Positions 9,265 through 18,490 of a stretch of 64,000 nucleotides of DNA are shown piece by piece (the first letter of the stretch is position 1; each line of letters starts with the position of its first letter). Origin of the DNA: Verrucomicrobiota bacterium JB024 (GTDB lineage Bacteria > Verrucomicrobiota > Verrucomicrobiia > Opitutales > Cerasicoccaceae); contig JAUTCS010000115.1 of the NCBI GenBank assembly GCA_030673825.1, forward strand, positions 34,246-98,245, given 5' to 3'. Under the pieces are notes generated by a model. That model did no database searches and was not told where the DNA came from. It saw only the letters and a program-made list of their open reading frames with translations. The translations under genes and the position numbers were made by a program.

Positions 9265-11031
9265 TTACTTGCTCCAGCGCGGACTGGACCAGGCCATGTA
9301 GCCGTCGGTCTGCCGCAGCCGGAGGTAGACCGAGGCGCCGGACGGCACGGTCAGCGTTTGCTTCCAGGTGACATCCAGCTGGCCGGACTCGATACTCGCG
9401 GCGACTTCGCCGTTGACGATGATCTGGGCGATTTCGATCGGGGCCGTGCCGTGGATTTCCGCGCTGACCTCGACCTGGGTGTCACCGGCGAAGCTGACGT
9501 TGACGAGCAGAATGATCGGAACGCCGGAGGTGGCGTAGGTCTGGCCCGTGTTGAGCGCGTCCCAGATGGCCGAACGGGTCAGCTCGGGAGCCATGAAGGC
9601 CGTCATGCCGATGTAGCGCGGTACGGGCTCTTTACCCGTGCCCGAGCGGGTGGGAAAGCCGGCGTGGTTGTCCGTGCCGCCGACGAAGCCGAGGCGGTAG
9701 CCCATCTTGAGCGCGTCGGCCACGGACGCGCCGAAGCCCTCGTCGCGGATATCCCACTCCGGATCGATCACATCCATCTCGAAGCTTCCGCGGGTCTGGC
9801 ACATCTCCACCGCGCGTATGCGCGGGTTACGCAGGGACCAGTCGTAGGTCCGCCAGTAGGGCTCGCCGGTCTCCGGATTGATTTCCGGCGGCTGCGTGTT
9901 GGTGTGGTGCGGGATCAGCAGGACGTCATCCGGCCACTCCGATGAGCCGGGGTGCGGTCCCTCCAGGCAGCAGGCCGGACCGGCGGCGACCTCCGGGGTT
10001 TTCAGGTAAAGGTTCGCGTGACCGTCGTCGGTACTCCATTCCCAGGAGGGGAGGGTGATGAACCGGCCTTCGTCCCAGAAGGCTTCGTTGGCCTCGCAGG
10101 TTTGCGTCCAGAAGTCGATGGGGCTGTGATCGGTCAGCCCGACCACATCGAGGTTGAGCACGTCGCGGGCGTAGGCGAAGGCATCCTCCGGGTTGCGGTC
10201 GCCGTCATCCGAAAAAGCCGAGTGGAAATGGATCGCGCCAAAGTAGATCGACGTGCCATTGGCCGGAGCTTTGAGGGAGGGATTGCTGACGGCGCTGAAG
10301 CCTTGTTCCTCCGTGGTCGCATGGATGCGTACGATGTCGCCCGTCTGACGGTAGGAGAAGTGCCCGACACCGCGGTGAAGTTCGACGCAGGCCGGGAGCC
10401 CGCTCACGCCCTCCGACTCCAGCATAACCTGGCCGGAGAACGTATCGGCAGGATTAAGCCAGGCATCAGTGACAAAAACGCTGCCACGGTGCCGTCCACG
10501 CTTGTCCGGGTGCGCACTGACGCGAACCTCCAGCCGTGCCGCCGCTCCGGGCACCGTGCCGAAGGCGAAGCGCTCGCCGACAGGCCGGTAAGCTTTGTCG
10601 TCAGGTGTTTTCAGCTCGCAGGCGATCCAGGTGGGCAGCGGCGCCAGGTCGAGCGGGGTGTAGGCGAGTGTCCAGCCCAGTGACTCTCCCGCGGGCAGAG
10701 TCTCCTTTAGCTCCAGGACGAGCAGCCGGTAGTGTTGGTTGCTGCGCTCGTTCATGCGGGCATCCATGAGCGCGTTGAAGTCCTTGGGCGGTGCCTGAAC
10801 GAGGGTGATCTGACTTTCGTCCAGCGTGGAGGCCTGCAGGCTCCAGGACTCAAACACGCCGCGGAACTTCCCGCCGACGAGCTGGATGCGGCTGCTAGCT
10901 TCCAGCGTTTCACCAGCGGTGAACGTAAAGCGGTAGGCCTGCGGTTTGGGCGCACCGACCGGGATTTTTCTGAGACCGTCGATGGTAATGGCGTGGGCAG
11001 TGGTGGTTGGTTTGAGTGCTGTGCTTGGCAT
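9265..11031 (-). CDS. PHP-domain metallohydrolase (CehA/DUF3604-like)
   Basis: 588 residues. The N-terminal 250 or so form beta-rich domains. A PHP-type metal-dependent hydrolase follows, with the metal ligands visible in order: HFHSAFSDDG, GLTDHS, LPSWEWS, IPHHTN and GGTDNH. Such proteins are phosphoesterase-like hydrolases of the CehA/McbA and DUF3604 groups with mostly unknown substrates. There is no signal peptide. It lies 43 bp downstream of the sulfatase at 11075, with an operator-like ATTAACGATAAT in the gap next to the start codon, so it is probably read with the sulfatase and under the same regulator. The operator touching the start codon is odd. Confidence 0.8.
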   Translation of the reverse strand: MPSTALKPTTTAHAITIDGLRKIPVGAPKPQAYRFTFTAGETLEASSRIQLVGGKFRGVFESWSLQASTLDESQITLVQAPPKDFNALMDARMNERSNQHYRLLVLELKETLPAGESLGWTLAYTPLDLAPLPTWIACELKTPDDKAYRPVGERFAFGTVPGAAARLEVRVSAHPDKRGRHRGSVFVTDAWLNPADTFSGQVMLESEGVSGLPACVELHRGVGHFSYRQTGDIVRIHATTEEQGFSAVSNPSLKAPANGTSIYFGAIHFHSAFSDDGDRNPEDAFAYARDVLNLDVVGLTDHSPIDFWTQTCEANEAFWDEGRFITLPSWEWSTDDGHANLYLKTPEVAAGPACCLEGPHPGSSEWPDDVLLIPHHTNTQPPEINPETGEPYWRTYDWSLRNPRIRAVEMCQTRGSFEMDVIDPEWDIRDEGFGASVADALKMGYRLGFVGGTDNHAGFPTRSGTGKEPVPRYIGMTAFMAPELTRSAIWDALNTGQTYATSGVPIILLVNVSFAGDTQVEVSAEIHGTAPIEIAQIIVNGEVAASIESGQLDVTWKQTLTVPSGASVYLRLRQTDGYMAWSSPRWSK

Positions 11032-11033
11032 TA

Positions 11034-11044
11034 TCGTTAATATC
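11034..11044 (-). promoter_or_regulatory. LacI-type operator before the PHP gene
   Basis: Read on the minus strand, TATTAACGATA is a variant of the block A operator, immediately before the ATG at 11031. No clear -35 is visible, so it may modulate read-through from the sulfatase gene. Confidence 0.45.
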
Positions 11045-11074
11045 TGTGGTAAAGGAGTTGTACTGAAAGATGGG

Positions 11075-12583
11075 TTACTCCGACTGGGGCAAGATCAGCA
11101 TATCGTCCTGGCGGACACGGGCGGAGAGTTCCCGGACGAGGGCTGCATTTTCCGCGTCAGTGGCCACGTTGCGGCTCTGTTCCGGGTCATTTTGCATGTC
11201 GTAGAGCTCGATGGCGTTCGTCTCGCCGTCCTTAGTGACCCACTCGACGAAGCGGTAGCGGTCGGTGCGAAGCGCATTGCCCATGACGCCGACGCGCTCG
11301 GCGGGATTGGGGGCCCATTTGAGATAGCGCGGGTACCAGCTGCGGGCGATGTCTTTGACCTGGCTGGCCTTGCCCTCCAGGATGGGTACGAGGCTGGTAC
11401 CGCCGAAGCCCGGATCGGGCGGCAAGCCGCACAGCTGGATCAGGGTGGGGGCAATATCGACCAGCTCGACCAGTGCCTCGGACTTTTGCCCGTGGACCGG
11501 GCTCTCGGGGGCGACAATGATCAGCGGGACGCGGGTGGCGACTTCGTAGTTGGTATGTTTGCACCCCAGCAACCCCTGTTCGCCCATATGGTAGCCATGG
11601 TCGCCCCACAGGACGATGATCGTGTTCTTGTCCAGGCCGGTTTCTTCGAGCGTTTTCATCAGGCGGCCAACCAGGGCATCGACATAGCTGGTGCTGGCCA
11701 GATACGCCTGCATGCACTCGCGCTTGAACGTTTCGCTGTAGTGAAAATGCGGAGTCGGTGTCCCGCCGTACATCTCCAGCTCACCGACGGGGGCGTAGGC
11801 GTAGCGGGGGGCCCCGATCGGGGGATTCTGGTTTTCGGGCAGCCGGACGTCGGCATCATCATACAGCGCCCAGTATTTTTCCGGTGCGACCCAGGGCAGG
11901 TGAGGGCGGTGAAAACCCACCCCGAGGAAAAAGGGTTGGCTGGGGTTCTTAGCCAACTCACGCAGACGCTGTACCGCGTAGCGGGCGGTGTCCCCGTCGC
12001 GCAGTTCGTCGTCTCCGACCTGGGCCCGCTCGAAGGGCTTCTGGGCATAGTACGGGTTGTTGCGGAGGGTATTGGCCGGCTCGTCGTCGTCCTCCGGTTT
12101 TTTGTTCGCGGCCGCCTGAATCGCCTTCTGCCCTTCGGGGCCGGAGTGCGGGACTTTGGAGTGCCACGACGGAACAGACCAGGAGGCCGGATCGTCAATG
12201 GACTTGCCATGGTAGATCTTGCCGAGGCTCTGTGTGAAATAACCGTGATTCTTTAAATACTGTGGCATGGTCACGATGTCGGGCATCGTGGAGCGCAGGT
12301 TGGGGCCGATGCGGAATATCCGGGTTTCGGTCGGGTAGCGGCCCGACAGCAGCGAGATGCGAGATGGGCTGCAAATGGCCTGCTGGCAATAGGCTCGCTC
12401 GAAGAGTGTGCCCTCGCTGGCAAGTTTGTTCATGTTGGGGGTTTGCGCCACCGGATCACCGTAACAGCCCAATGTCGGGCGCAGATCATCGACTGCGATG
12501 AAGAGTATGTTTGGTCGTTGAGGCGCAGCCTGGGTGCTTATCAGTGAGCCTAGCAGAGCAATGAGCGGGTATAGGGCCTTCAT
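11075..12583 (-). CDS. Secreted sulfatase (iduronate-2-sulfatase-like)
   Basis: 502 residues. The signal peptide MKALYPLIALLGSLISTQA is followed by the sulfatase core PNILFIAVDDLRP, a pattern typical of iduronate-2-sulfatase-like enzymes. The catalytic motif is CSPSR with Cys71, and the distal metal motif is WGDHGYHMGEQG. It is the only intact sulfatase in the window with a clear signal peptide, so it should work in the periplasm or outside. It is preceded by TTAACGATAA, a block A operator, and a TTGACA box on the minus strand, and followed by the PHP protein gene. Confidence 0.93.
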   Translation of the reverse strand: MKALYPLIALLGSLISTQAAPQRPNILFIAVDDLRPTLGCYGDPVAQTPNMNKLASEGTLFERAYCQQAICSPSRISLLSGRYPTETRIFRIGPNLRSTMPDIVTMPQYLKNHGYFTQSLGKIYHGKSIDDPASWSVPSWHSKVPHSGPEGQKAIQAAANKKPEDDDEPANTLRNNPYYAQKPFERAQVGDDELRDGDTARYAVQRLRELAKNPSQPFFLGVGFHRPHLPWVAPEKYWALYDDADVRLPENQNPPIGAPRYAYAPVGELEMYGGTPTPHFHYSETFKRECMQAYLASTSYVDALVGRLMKTLEETGLDKNTIIVLWGDHGYHMGEQGLLGCKHTNYEVATRVPLIIVAPESPVHGQKSEALVELVDIAPTLIQLCGLPPDPGFGGTSLVPILEGKASQVKDIARSWYPRYLKWAPNPAERVGVMGNALRTDRYRFVEWVTKDGETNAIELYDMQNDPEQSRNVATDAENAALVRELSARVRQDDMLILPQSE

Positions 12584-12587
12584 GTTG

Positions 12588-12622
12588 TATTAACGATAAT
12601 ATTATGCGGGCGAGCATGTCAA
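12588..12622 (-). promoter_or_regulatory. Promoter and operator of the secreted sulfatase gene
   Basis: On the minus strand TTGACA lies at 12622-12617 and TATTAT at 12601-12596. The operator variant TTATCGTTAA (12599-12590) overlaps the -10. The arrangement resembles the sites at 1203 and 2832. Confidence 0.55.
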
Positions 12623-12657
12623 CTGTTTTTAGCCAAAGCTGTGCGCTGAGGATGCGC

Positions 12658-13572
12658 TCAGACGGGTCGGCGAGGGCCGGAAGTTTTACGCTGCACGCGT
12701 TGGACGAAATTGCGTGGCGCGAAGCCGAAGTGGTGCTTAAAGACGCGCGAGAAATGGTACGGGTCCTCGAAGCCGACGTCCAGTGCCGCGGCCTTGACGA
12801 GGCCGTTACCGCGCAGCAGGTTGGCTGCGGCGTGCTCCATTTTCAGGCGAGTGAGAAACTCGTACGGCGTCTCCGTGGCGTGGCGCTTGAACAGCCGGGA
12901 GAGATAGGCCGGGTCGATGTGACAGCCGCGGGCGGCCTCGTCCACGCTGCGAAGGCTTCTGAAATTTTCCCCGATGAACTCCCGACAGCGCGTGAAGGTG
13001 CCGTAGCTCCCGCTCTCATCCGAGGCGGTCAGGCGGGCGTCTTCGCGGACCTGGAGCAGGAGCAGTTCGGCGAGCAGCCGGCTCATCGTGCGCTGGGTGG
13101 CTGGAGGGTAGTGGCCGCAGTCCAAGAGCTGGTCAAAAATATCCCTTATCCAGCGGGTTTGGATGAGAGTTCGCGGGCGCCCGTCGGCTAGGCCGCTGTC
13201 GCTCAGGCGGGCCTGAGCCTCGATCCCGCTGAAGTCCAGAAAATGTTTCACCGGGCGCTGCCGGGAGGGAAGGGCGCGCAGCAGGTAGGCGGTTTCAGGC
13301 CCGTAGGCGAAGATGCTCCCGGCCTCCAGCTCGTAGCTCTTGCCGCCGGTTTGCAGTTCCCAGTTTCCCGATAAAATATGCTCGATCGCGTGATACTGGA
13401 AACCGTCGCGCCGGATACGGTAGTCGGGGGTGCACTCCTCGCGTCCGGCACAGGTGACGGCGAAGGCCGTCCGGGTCGGAGGAGCCAGATCGACGAAGAG
13501 GTAGCGGCTCCTCACCACCTGGCGGGAGATAAAGGCGGGGGCGGATTCCGTTTTCACGCCAGATAGAGTCAT
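12658..13572 (-). CDS. AraC-family transcriptional regulator
   Basis: 304 residues. An N-terminal cupin-like sensor region (about residues 40-120, including GGKSYELEAGSIF) is followed by a C-terminal double helix-turn-helix (about residues 195-295; first HTH around RSVDEAARGCHIDPAYLSRL, second ending in the signature DPYHFSRVFKHHFGFAP). Members usually activate sugar-catabolic genes when bound to a ligand. It is divergent from the aldo/keto reductase gene at 13667, which makes the reductase, dehydrogenase and GH95 genes the likely targets. No clear operator was found in the 94-bp gap. Confidence 0.92.
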   Translation of the reverse strand: MTLSGVKTESAPAFISRQVVRSRYLFVDLAPPTRTAFAVTCAGREECTPDYRIRRDGFQYHAIEHILSGNWELQTGGKSYELEAGSIFAYGPETAYLLRALPSRQRPVKHFLDFSGIEAQARLSDSGLADGRPRTLIQTRWIRDIFDQLLDCGHYPPATQRTMSRLLAELLLLQVREDARLTASDESGSYGTFTRCREFIGENFRSLRSVDEAARGCHIDPAYLSRLFKRHATETPYEFLTRLKMEHAAANLLRGNGLVKAAALDVGFEDPYHFSRVFKHHFGFAPRNFVQRVQRKTSGPRRPV

Positions 13573-13666
13573 GAATATCCATTAATGGGTCAAGCGCATC
13601 TATTCCCAAAAGGGGCGGTTTGCGGTAGGTTGGGGGACATTATTTTCAACCCATGCCGAGTAATTG

Positions 13667-14710
13667 ATGATGACCGATTCCCTGCACCAGCCCTTCGTGA
13701 TCGACCCCGACGGTGTCGCTCCCTCCCAGGTTCCCTTTCGTACACTCACCACCGGAGCAAAGATGCCCGCCATCGGCGCGGGGACCTTTGGCTCCGACCA
13801 TGTGACGCCGGACGAGGTCGCCGCCGCCGTGCGCGGAGCCATCGCCTGCGGATATCGGCATCTGGACTGCGCCAGCGTTTACGGGAACGAGGACCGTATC
13901 GGCGAGATGCTGAAGACGGTTTTTCCGGTCATCCCGCGCGAGGAGTTTTTCATCACCTCCAAGGTCTGGAATGACGCGCACGCGCCGGAGGCTGTCGCGG
14001 CCTCCTGCCGAAAATCCATCGCGGACCTCGGGTGCGGTTACCTCGACCTCTATCTGGTGCATTGGCCGTTCCCGAACTTCCACCCGCCGTTCTGCGACGT
14101 GGAGAGCCGCTCGGCGGACGCGGTGCCGTTCGAGATCGAGCGTTTCATGGCGACCTGGCGTGCGATGGAGCAACTCGTGGACGAGGGATTGGTCAAGGCC
14201 ATCGGCACGTCCAACGTCACCATCCCGAAGCTGGAGCTGATCCTGCCGCGTTGTCGCATCCGGCCCGCCGTCAATGAAATGGAGCTGCACCCGCACTTCC
14301 AGCAGCCCGAGCTGTTCGAGTACGTGCAACGGCAGGGCATCGTTGTCGTCGGCTATAGCCCTATCGGCTCACCCGCCCGCCCCGAGCGCGACAAGACGCC
14401 CGAAGACACCGTCGATGTCGAAGACCCGGTCATGGTCGAGATCGCTCACAAACACGGCATCCACCCGGCCACCCTCTGTGTGAAGTGGGCCGCCCAGCGC
14501 GGGCAGGTACCGATTCCTTTCTCCACGAAGAAACGCAACTACCTCGCGAACCTGAAAAGCCTCTGCTCCGATCCGCTGAGCGACGAGGAGATGTCCCGCA
14601 TTGCCAGCATTGACCGGGGTTGCCGTCTGATTAAGGGCCAAGTCTTCCTTTGGCAGAGCGCCCGCGGGTGGGAGGATCTCTGGGACCTCGACGGCACCAT
14701 CGCTAAGTAG
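13667..14710 (+). CDS. Aldo/keto reductase
   Basis: About 347 residues. An NADPH-dependent (beta/alpha)8 oxidoreductase with all four catalytic residues visible: Asp and Tyr in LDCASVYGNE, Lys in ITSKVWND and His in LVHWPFPN. The C-terminal cofactor-binding region is PIPFSTKKRNYL. A TTG at 13664 would add one residue; the adjacent ATGs at 13667 and 13670 are more likely starts. The next gene, an alcohol dehydrogenase, is 60 bp away, followed by GH95, so it may interconvert a sugar released by that enzyme, for example fucose or galactose. The substrate is inferred from context only. Confidence 0.92.
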   Translation: MMTDSLHQPFVIDPDGVAPSQVPFRTLTTGAKMPAIGAGTFGSDHVTPDEVAAAVRGAIACGYRHLDCASVYGNEDRIGEMLKTVFPVIPREEFFITSKVWNDAHAPEAVAASCRKSIADLGCGYLDLYLVHWPFPNFHPPFCDVESRSADAVPFEIERFMATWRAMEQLVDEGLVKAIGTSNVTIPKLELILPRCRIRPAVNEMELHPHFQQPELFEYVQRQGIVVVGYSPIGSPARPERDKTPEDTVDVEDPVMVEIAHKHGIHPATLCVKWAAQRGQVPIPFSTKKRNYLANLKSLCSDPLSDEEMSRIASIDRGCRLIKGQVFLWQSARGWEDLWDLDGTIAK

Positions 14711-14770
14711 CCCAGGTCTGTATCCGATTTTCAATACAACCCAACAAACCCTCACATCATCGATTTTCCC

Positions 14771-15853
14771 ATGTGCACAAAGACTCTTCCCGATACCATG
14801 ATGGGTGCGGTGCTGCCCGGTAACAGCAGCACGCAGCTTCACTCCTACGACGTCCCCACGCCCGGCCACGGCGAGGTCCTGCTCAAGATGAAGGCCTCGA
14901 CCATCTGCGGCTCGGACATCCGCTGCATTTACCACGAGCACCTGGGCAAGGGGCCCGAGGGCTATCAGGGCGTCATTGCCGGGCACGAGCCCTGCGGGCA
15001 GGTCATTGCCGTCGGCCCCGGCTGCCGCCAGTATCAGGCGGGAGACCGCGCCATCGTGTACCACATCTCCGGCTGCGGCCTGTGCAACGACTGCCGCCGC
15101 GGTTACATGATCTCCTGCACGCACCCGACTTATCGGCGCGCCTACGGTTGGCAGCGCGACGGCGGCATGGGCGAGTACATGATTGCCGAGGAGAAGGACC
15201 TTATCCACCTGCCCGACGAGCTCTCCTATGTGGACGGGGCCCAGGTCGCCTGCGGCTTTGGCACGGTTTACGAAGGGCTGGAAAAAATTGGCATCTGCGG
15301 GAACGACGCGGTGCTCATTACCGGGCTGGGCCCGGTCGGTCTGGCCGCCGGGGCGCTCTGCCGCAAGCTCGGGGCGAACAAGATCATCGGCATTGATGTG
15401 CTCGACGAGCGCCTGGCCATTGCCAAAGACATGGGCCTCGTGGACGAGGCGCTCAAATCCGGCCCGGATAACGTGGCCGAGGTGCGCGCCTTGACCGGGG
15501 GCCACGGCGTCGAGCGAGCGGTGGACTGCTCCGCCCATCACGCTGCCCGCCTGACCGCCATCCAGGCCACGCGCAAGTGGGGCCGCATCGTTCTGATCGG
15601 GGAGGGCGGCAAGCTGGAGATGCAGCCTTCGCCGGACATGATCCACGACCAGAAAACCCTGTACGGTTCCTGGGTCACCTCGACCTGGCGGATGGAGGAA
15701 CTGGTCGAGCGCCTTGTGCGCTGGAACCTGCATCCCTCCGACCTGGTCACGCACCGTTTCCCGCTGGAAAAGGTGGACGAGGCCTACGCGCTGATGGCCT
15801 CCGGTAAGTGCGGCAAGGTTGCCGTCTGCTACGATGAGGAGCTGCACGCCTGA
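14771..15853 (+). CDS. Zinc-dependent alcohol dehydrogenase (MDR superfamily)
   Basis: 360 residues. Catalytic zinc ligands appear in TICGSD and AGHEPCG. The structural zinc site has the classic four-cysteine spacing (CGLCNDCRRGYMISC), and the Rossmann nucleotide site is ITGLGPVGLAAG. The family includes sorbitol, threonine and fuconate-type dehydrogenases. It lies between an aldo/keto reductase and a GH95 gene in what looks like one operon, so oxidation of a released sugar or polyol is likely. The exact substrate is undetermined. Confidence 0.92.
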   Translation: MCTKTLPDTMMGAVLPGNSSTQLHSYDVPTPGHGEVLLKMKASTICGSDIRCIYHEHLGKGPEGYQGVIAGHEPCGQVIAVGPGCRQYQAGDRAIVYHISGCGLCNDCRRGYMISCTHPTYRRAYGWQRDGGMGEYMIAEEKDLIHLPDELSYVDGAQVACGFGTVYEGLEKIGICGNDAVLITGLGPVGLAAGALCRKLGANKIIGIDVLDERLAIAKDMGLVDEALKSGPDNVAEVRALTGGHGVERAVDCSAHHAARLTAIQATRKWGRIVLIGEGGKLEMQPSPDMIHDQKTLYGSWVTSTWRMEELVERLVRWNLHPSDLVTHRFPLEKVDEAYALMASGKCGKVAVCYDEELHA

Positions 15854-15999
15854 CCTTTTATGGGAATCCAGACCGCCGGGCCGGAAATCTGTGTCGTTTC
15901 TCGCTCACTTTCGCTTGCCCATGGCGGCATTGAATGCCAAGGCTGGAGTGGCATCTGACCATGGTCGGATGCCCGGACTCCCTCTTGCCTGCTATCGCC

Positions 16000-18378
16000 A
16001 TGAGTAATGATTTGACCTGCTGCACACTGACGCTTCCTGCTCCCGCCGGGAAGGACTGGAACTGCGCCTTGCCCGTCGGCAATGGCCGCCTCGGCGCCAT
16101 GGTTTACGGGAACGCGCTCAGCGACCGTCTCCAGCTCAACGAGGATTCGCTCTGGAACGGCGGCCCGCAGTACCGGCACAACCCGGATGCGCGGGCCCAC
16201 CTGGAGCAAATCCGTAGCCTGCTCGCCGAGGGCGACCTGACCCGGGCGCAGACGCTGACCAATGACGCGCTGGCGGGTATGCCCGACAGCATGCGCTGCT
16301 ACGAGCCACTGGCCGACCTGCTTTTTACCCACGAGTATCCCGGCGTGGACACCCGCCTCTCGCCAGATGAGCTGGCCGATGCGGACAGTGCGATCTCCGG
16401 TGCCTCAGAGGCCGACCTGCTGGAGGACTACGTCCGTACGCTGGACATGCGCCGGGGTGTCGTGAAAGTTGAATACACGCTGGGTGGCGTGCGCTACCGG
16501 CGCACCGTGCTGGCAAGCTTCCCCGACAGCGTCGTGCTGATGCGCTTCGAGGCCGAGCAGCCGGGGGCACTGTCGTTCCGCATGCGGATGGAGCGCGGGC
16601 CGCGCTCGAGCTACTCGACCCGATTCGCCGACGCGCTGGAGCGCATCGGCACGGACCGTATCGGCCTGCGTGGCCGGGCGGGCGGGGCCGAGGGCGTGGG
16701 CTTCGGCTGTGTGGCCGGGGTTAAGACCGAGGGCGGCGAACAGTCCCTCATCGGCGATACGTTGATCATCCGCGAGGCCACCGCCGTGACGCTGGTCTTT
16801 TCTGCCGCGACGACTTTCCGTGAGGCCGAACCGCTCGCCTATGCGCAGGCGCGGGTCGATGCGGCCTTGCATGAGTCCTGGGAGACGCTCTTGGCGCGGC
16901 ATTGCGCGGACTTCGAGGCGCTTTTCGCGCGGGTCTCGCTCTCGATGGACGGGAGTGAAGGGGAGGCTGCCACCTCGGCTGCCCCTGTGGCGGCGGCGAG
17001 ATATTTCAACTACGGGCGCTACCTGCTGATCTCCTCCAGCCGCCCCGGTTCGCTCCCGGCCAATCTCCAGGGTATCTGGAATCAGGACTTCTGGCCCTCC
17101 TGGGGGTCGAAGTACACGATCAACATCAACCTGGAGATGAACTACTGGCCCGCGCTGCCGGGGAACCTGGCCGAGTGTCAGGAGCCGTTGCTGGAACTGG
17201 TCGAGCGCCTGGCCGCGAGCGGCGCGGAAACCGCCCGTCAGATGTACGGCTGCGGCGGGTGGATGGCCCATCACAACACCGACATCTGGGCGGACTCCTG
17301 CCCGACGGACCGCAACCTGGCCGCTAGCTACTGGATGATGGGCGGCGCCTGGCTGTGCCTGAATCTGTGGGAGCAGTATCTCTTTACGCTCGATCAGTCG
17401 TTGCTTCAGCGTTTGCTGCCTCTGCTCAAGGGGGCGTGCGAGTTCTTTTTCGATTTTCTGATCGAGGATCAGAAGGGACGTCTCATCGTCTCCCCGAGCG
17501 TGTCCCCGGAAAATGTCTACCGCCTCCCCAATGGCGAATACGGGACGCTCAGCCATGGCACCACCATGGACAGCGAAATCCTGCACGAACTCTTCACCGC
17601 CGCGGCGACAGCTGCCGGAGTGGTAGGGGACGAGGCCGCGTTCGTTTCGCGCTGCGAGGACGTTCTTTCGCGCCTGCCCCGACCCACGGTTGGCAGCCAT
17701 GGCCGCCTGCTGGAGTGGCTCGACGAGGACCATGTGGAGGTCGATGAACAGCACCGGCATATCTCGCATGCCTTTGGCATTTACCCCGGCAGTCAGATCA
17801 CTCCGGCGGGCACGCCGGAGTTGGCCGAGGCGGCCAAGCGCACGCTCTCGCTCCGTGGCGACGGCGGAACCGGCTGGGCCATTGCCTGGAAGTCTATTCT
17901 GTGGGCGCGCCTGCTGGAAGCCGACCGGGCCGGCGAACTACTGGCCGCGCTGCTCCAGATCACGACGTCCACGGTCGAGGGGGGCGCGGTCAAGGAGTAT
18001 ACGGGCGGTGGCAGCTACCAGAACCTCCTCTGTGCGCATCCGCCTTTCCAGATCGACGGGAATTTCGGGGGCAGTGCGGCGGTGGCTGAAATGCTGCTGC
18101 AAAGCCACGAGCGCGGACAGCTCGACGGCGTGTCTGTCCCGCTCATCCGTCTCTTGCCCGCGCTGCCCGCGAACTGGGAAAGCGGGGAAGCTGCCGGGTT
18201 GCTGGCTCGCGGAGGCTTGGAGCTCGACCTTTCGTGGGAGCAGGGGAAACTGGAGCGTGCGAACATCCGTGCCCAGGTCGCTACGCGTGTACTCGTCGCC
18301 TACGGTGAGGCCAGCCGCGAACTGGTGCTTGCCGCCGGAGAAGAAAAGACGCTGAGCCGGGAGGATTTTGGAGGCTGA
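16000..18378 (+). CDS. GH95 alpha-L-fucosidase or alpha-L-galactosidase, leaderless
   Basis: About 792 residues. An inverting glycosidase with the GH95 layout: N-terminal beta domain ([24 protein letters not shown]), a linker and an (alpha/alpha)6 barrel. The conserved [20 protein letters not shown] region is present. Residues equivalent to the known catalytic set of GH95 are Asn375 and Asn377 (NINLEMNYW), Glu504 (SPENVY) and Asp686 (IDGNFGG). I chose the ATG at 16000 because homology begins there; in-frame ATGs at 15934 and 15961 add residues with no signal-peptide character. The lack of a signal peptide suggests it trims imported fucosylated oligosaccharides in the cytoplasm, next to two oxidoreductases. 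Confidence 0.92.
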   Translation: MSNDLTCCTLTLPAPAGKDWNCALPVGNGRLGAMVYGNALSDRLQLNEDSLWNGGPQYRHNPDARAHLEQIRSLLAEGDLTRAQTLTNDALAGMPDSMRCYEPLADLLFTHEYPGVDTRLSPDELADADSAISGASEADLLEDYVRTLDMRRGVVKVEYTLGGVRYRRTVLASFPDSVVLMRFEAEQPGALSFRMRMERGPRSSYSTRFADALERIGTDRIGLRGRAGGAEGVGFGCVAGVKTEGGEQSLIGDTLIIREATAVTLVFSAATTFREAEPLAYAQARVDAALHESWETLLARHCADFEALFARVSLSMDGSEGEAATSAAPVAAARYFNYGRYLLISSSRPGSLPANLQGIWNQDFWPSWGSKYTININLEMNYWPALPGNLAECQEPLLELVERLAASGAETARQMYGCGGWMAHHNTDIWADSCPTDRNLAASYWMMGGAWLCLNLWEQYLFTLDQSLLQRLLPLLKGACEFFFDFLIEDQKGRLIVSPSVSPENVYRLPNGEYGTLSHGTTMDSEILHELFTAAATAAGVVGDEAAFVSRCEDVLSRLPRPTVGSHGRLLEWLDEDHVEVDEQHRHISHAFGIYPGSQITPAGTPELAEAAKRTLSLRGDGGTGWAIAWKSILWARLLEADRAGELLAALLQITTSTVEGGAVKEYTGGGSYQNLLCAHPPFQIDGNFGGSAAVAEMLLQSHERGQLDGVSVPLIRLLPALPANWESGEAAGLLARGGLELDLSWEQGKLERANIRAQVATRVLVAYGEASRELVLAAGEEKTLSREDFGG

Positions 18379-18417
18379 CGAGTGCAGGTGAGAGCCAGCG
18401 GCTCGCCATGTGCGTGT

Positions 18418-18430
18418 TCGAACGGTTCGA
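18418..18430 (+). promoter_or_regulatory. Block C palindromic operator (site 1)
   Basis: A perfect copy of TCGAACGGTTCGA, 60 bp before the ATG of the esterase gene at 18491. Unlike the other seven copies it has no TTG hexamer 11 bp downstream. Confidence 0.7.
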
Positions 18431-18490
18431 CCTCTCCGGCCAAAGATAGCCTTGGAAGCAGGGGATGTCGGTTGTATCCCAGCGGGTAAC

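Noticed and set aside
14369..15847. A 492-codon minus-strand open frame across the alcohol dehydrogenase gene
   Set aside because: The plus-strand frame encodes a complete, motif-bearing dehydrogenase; the minus frame has no recognisable features.
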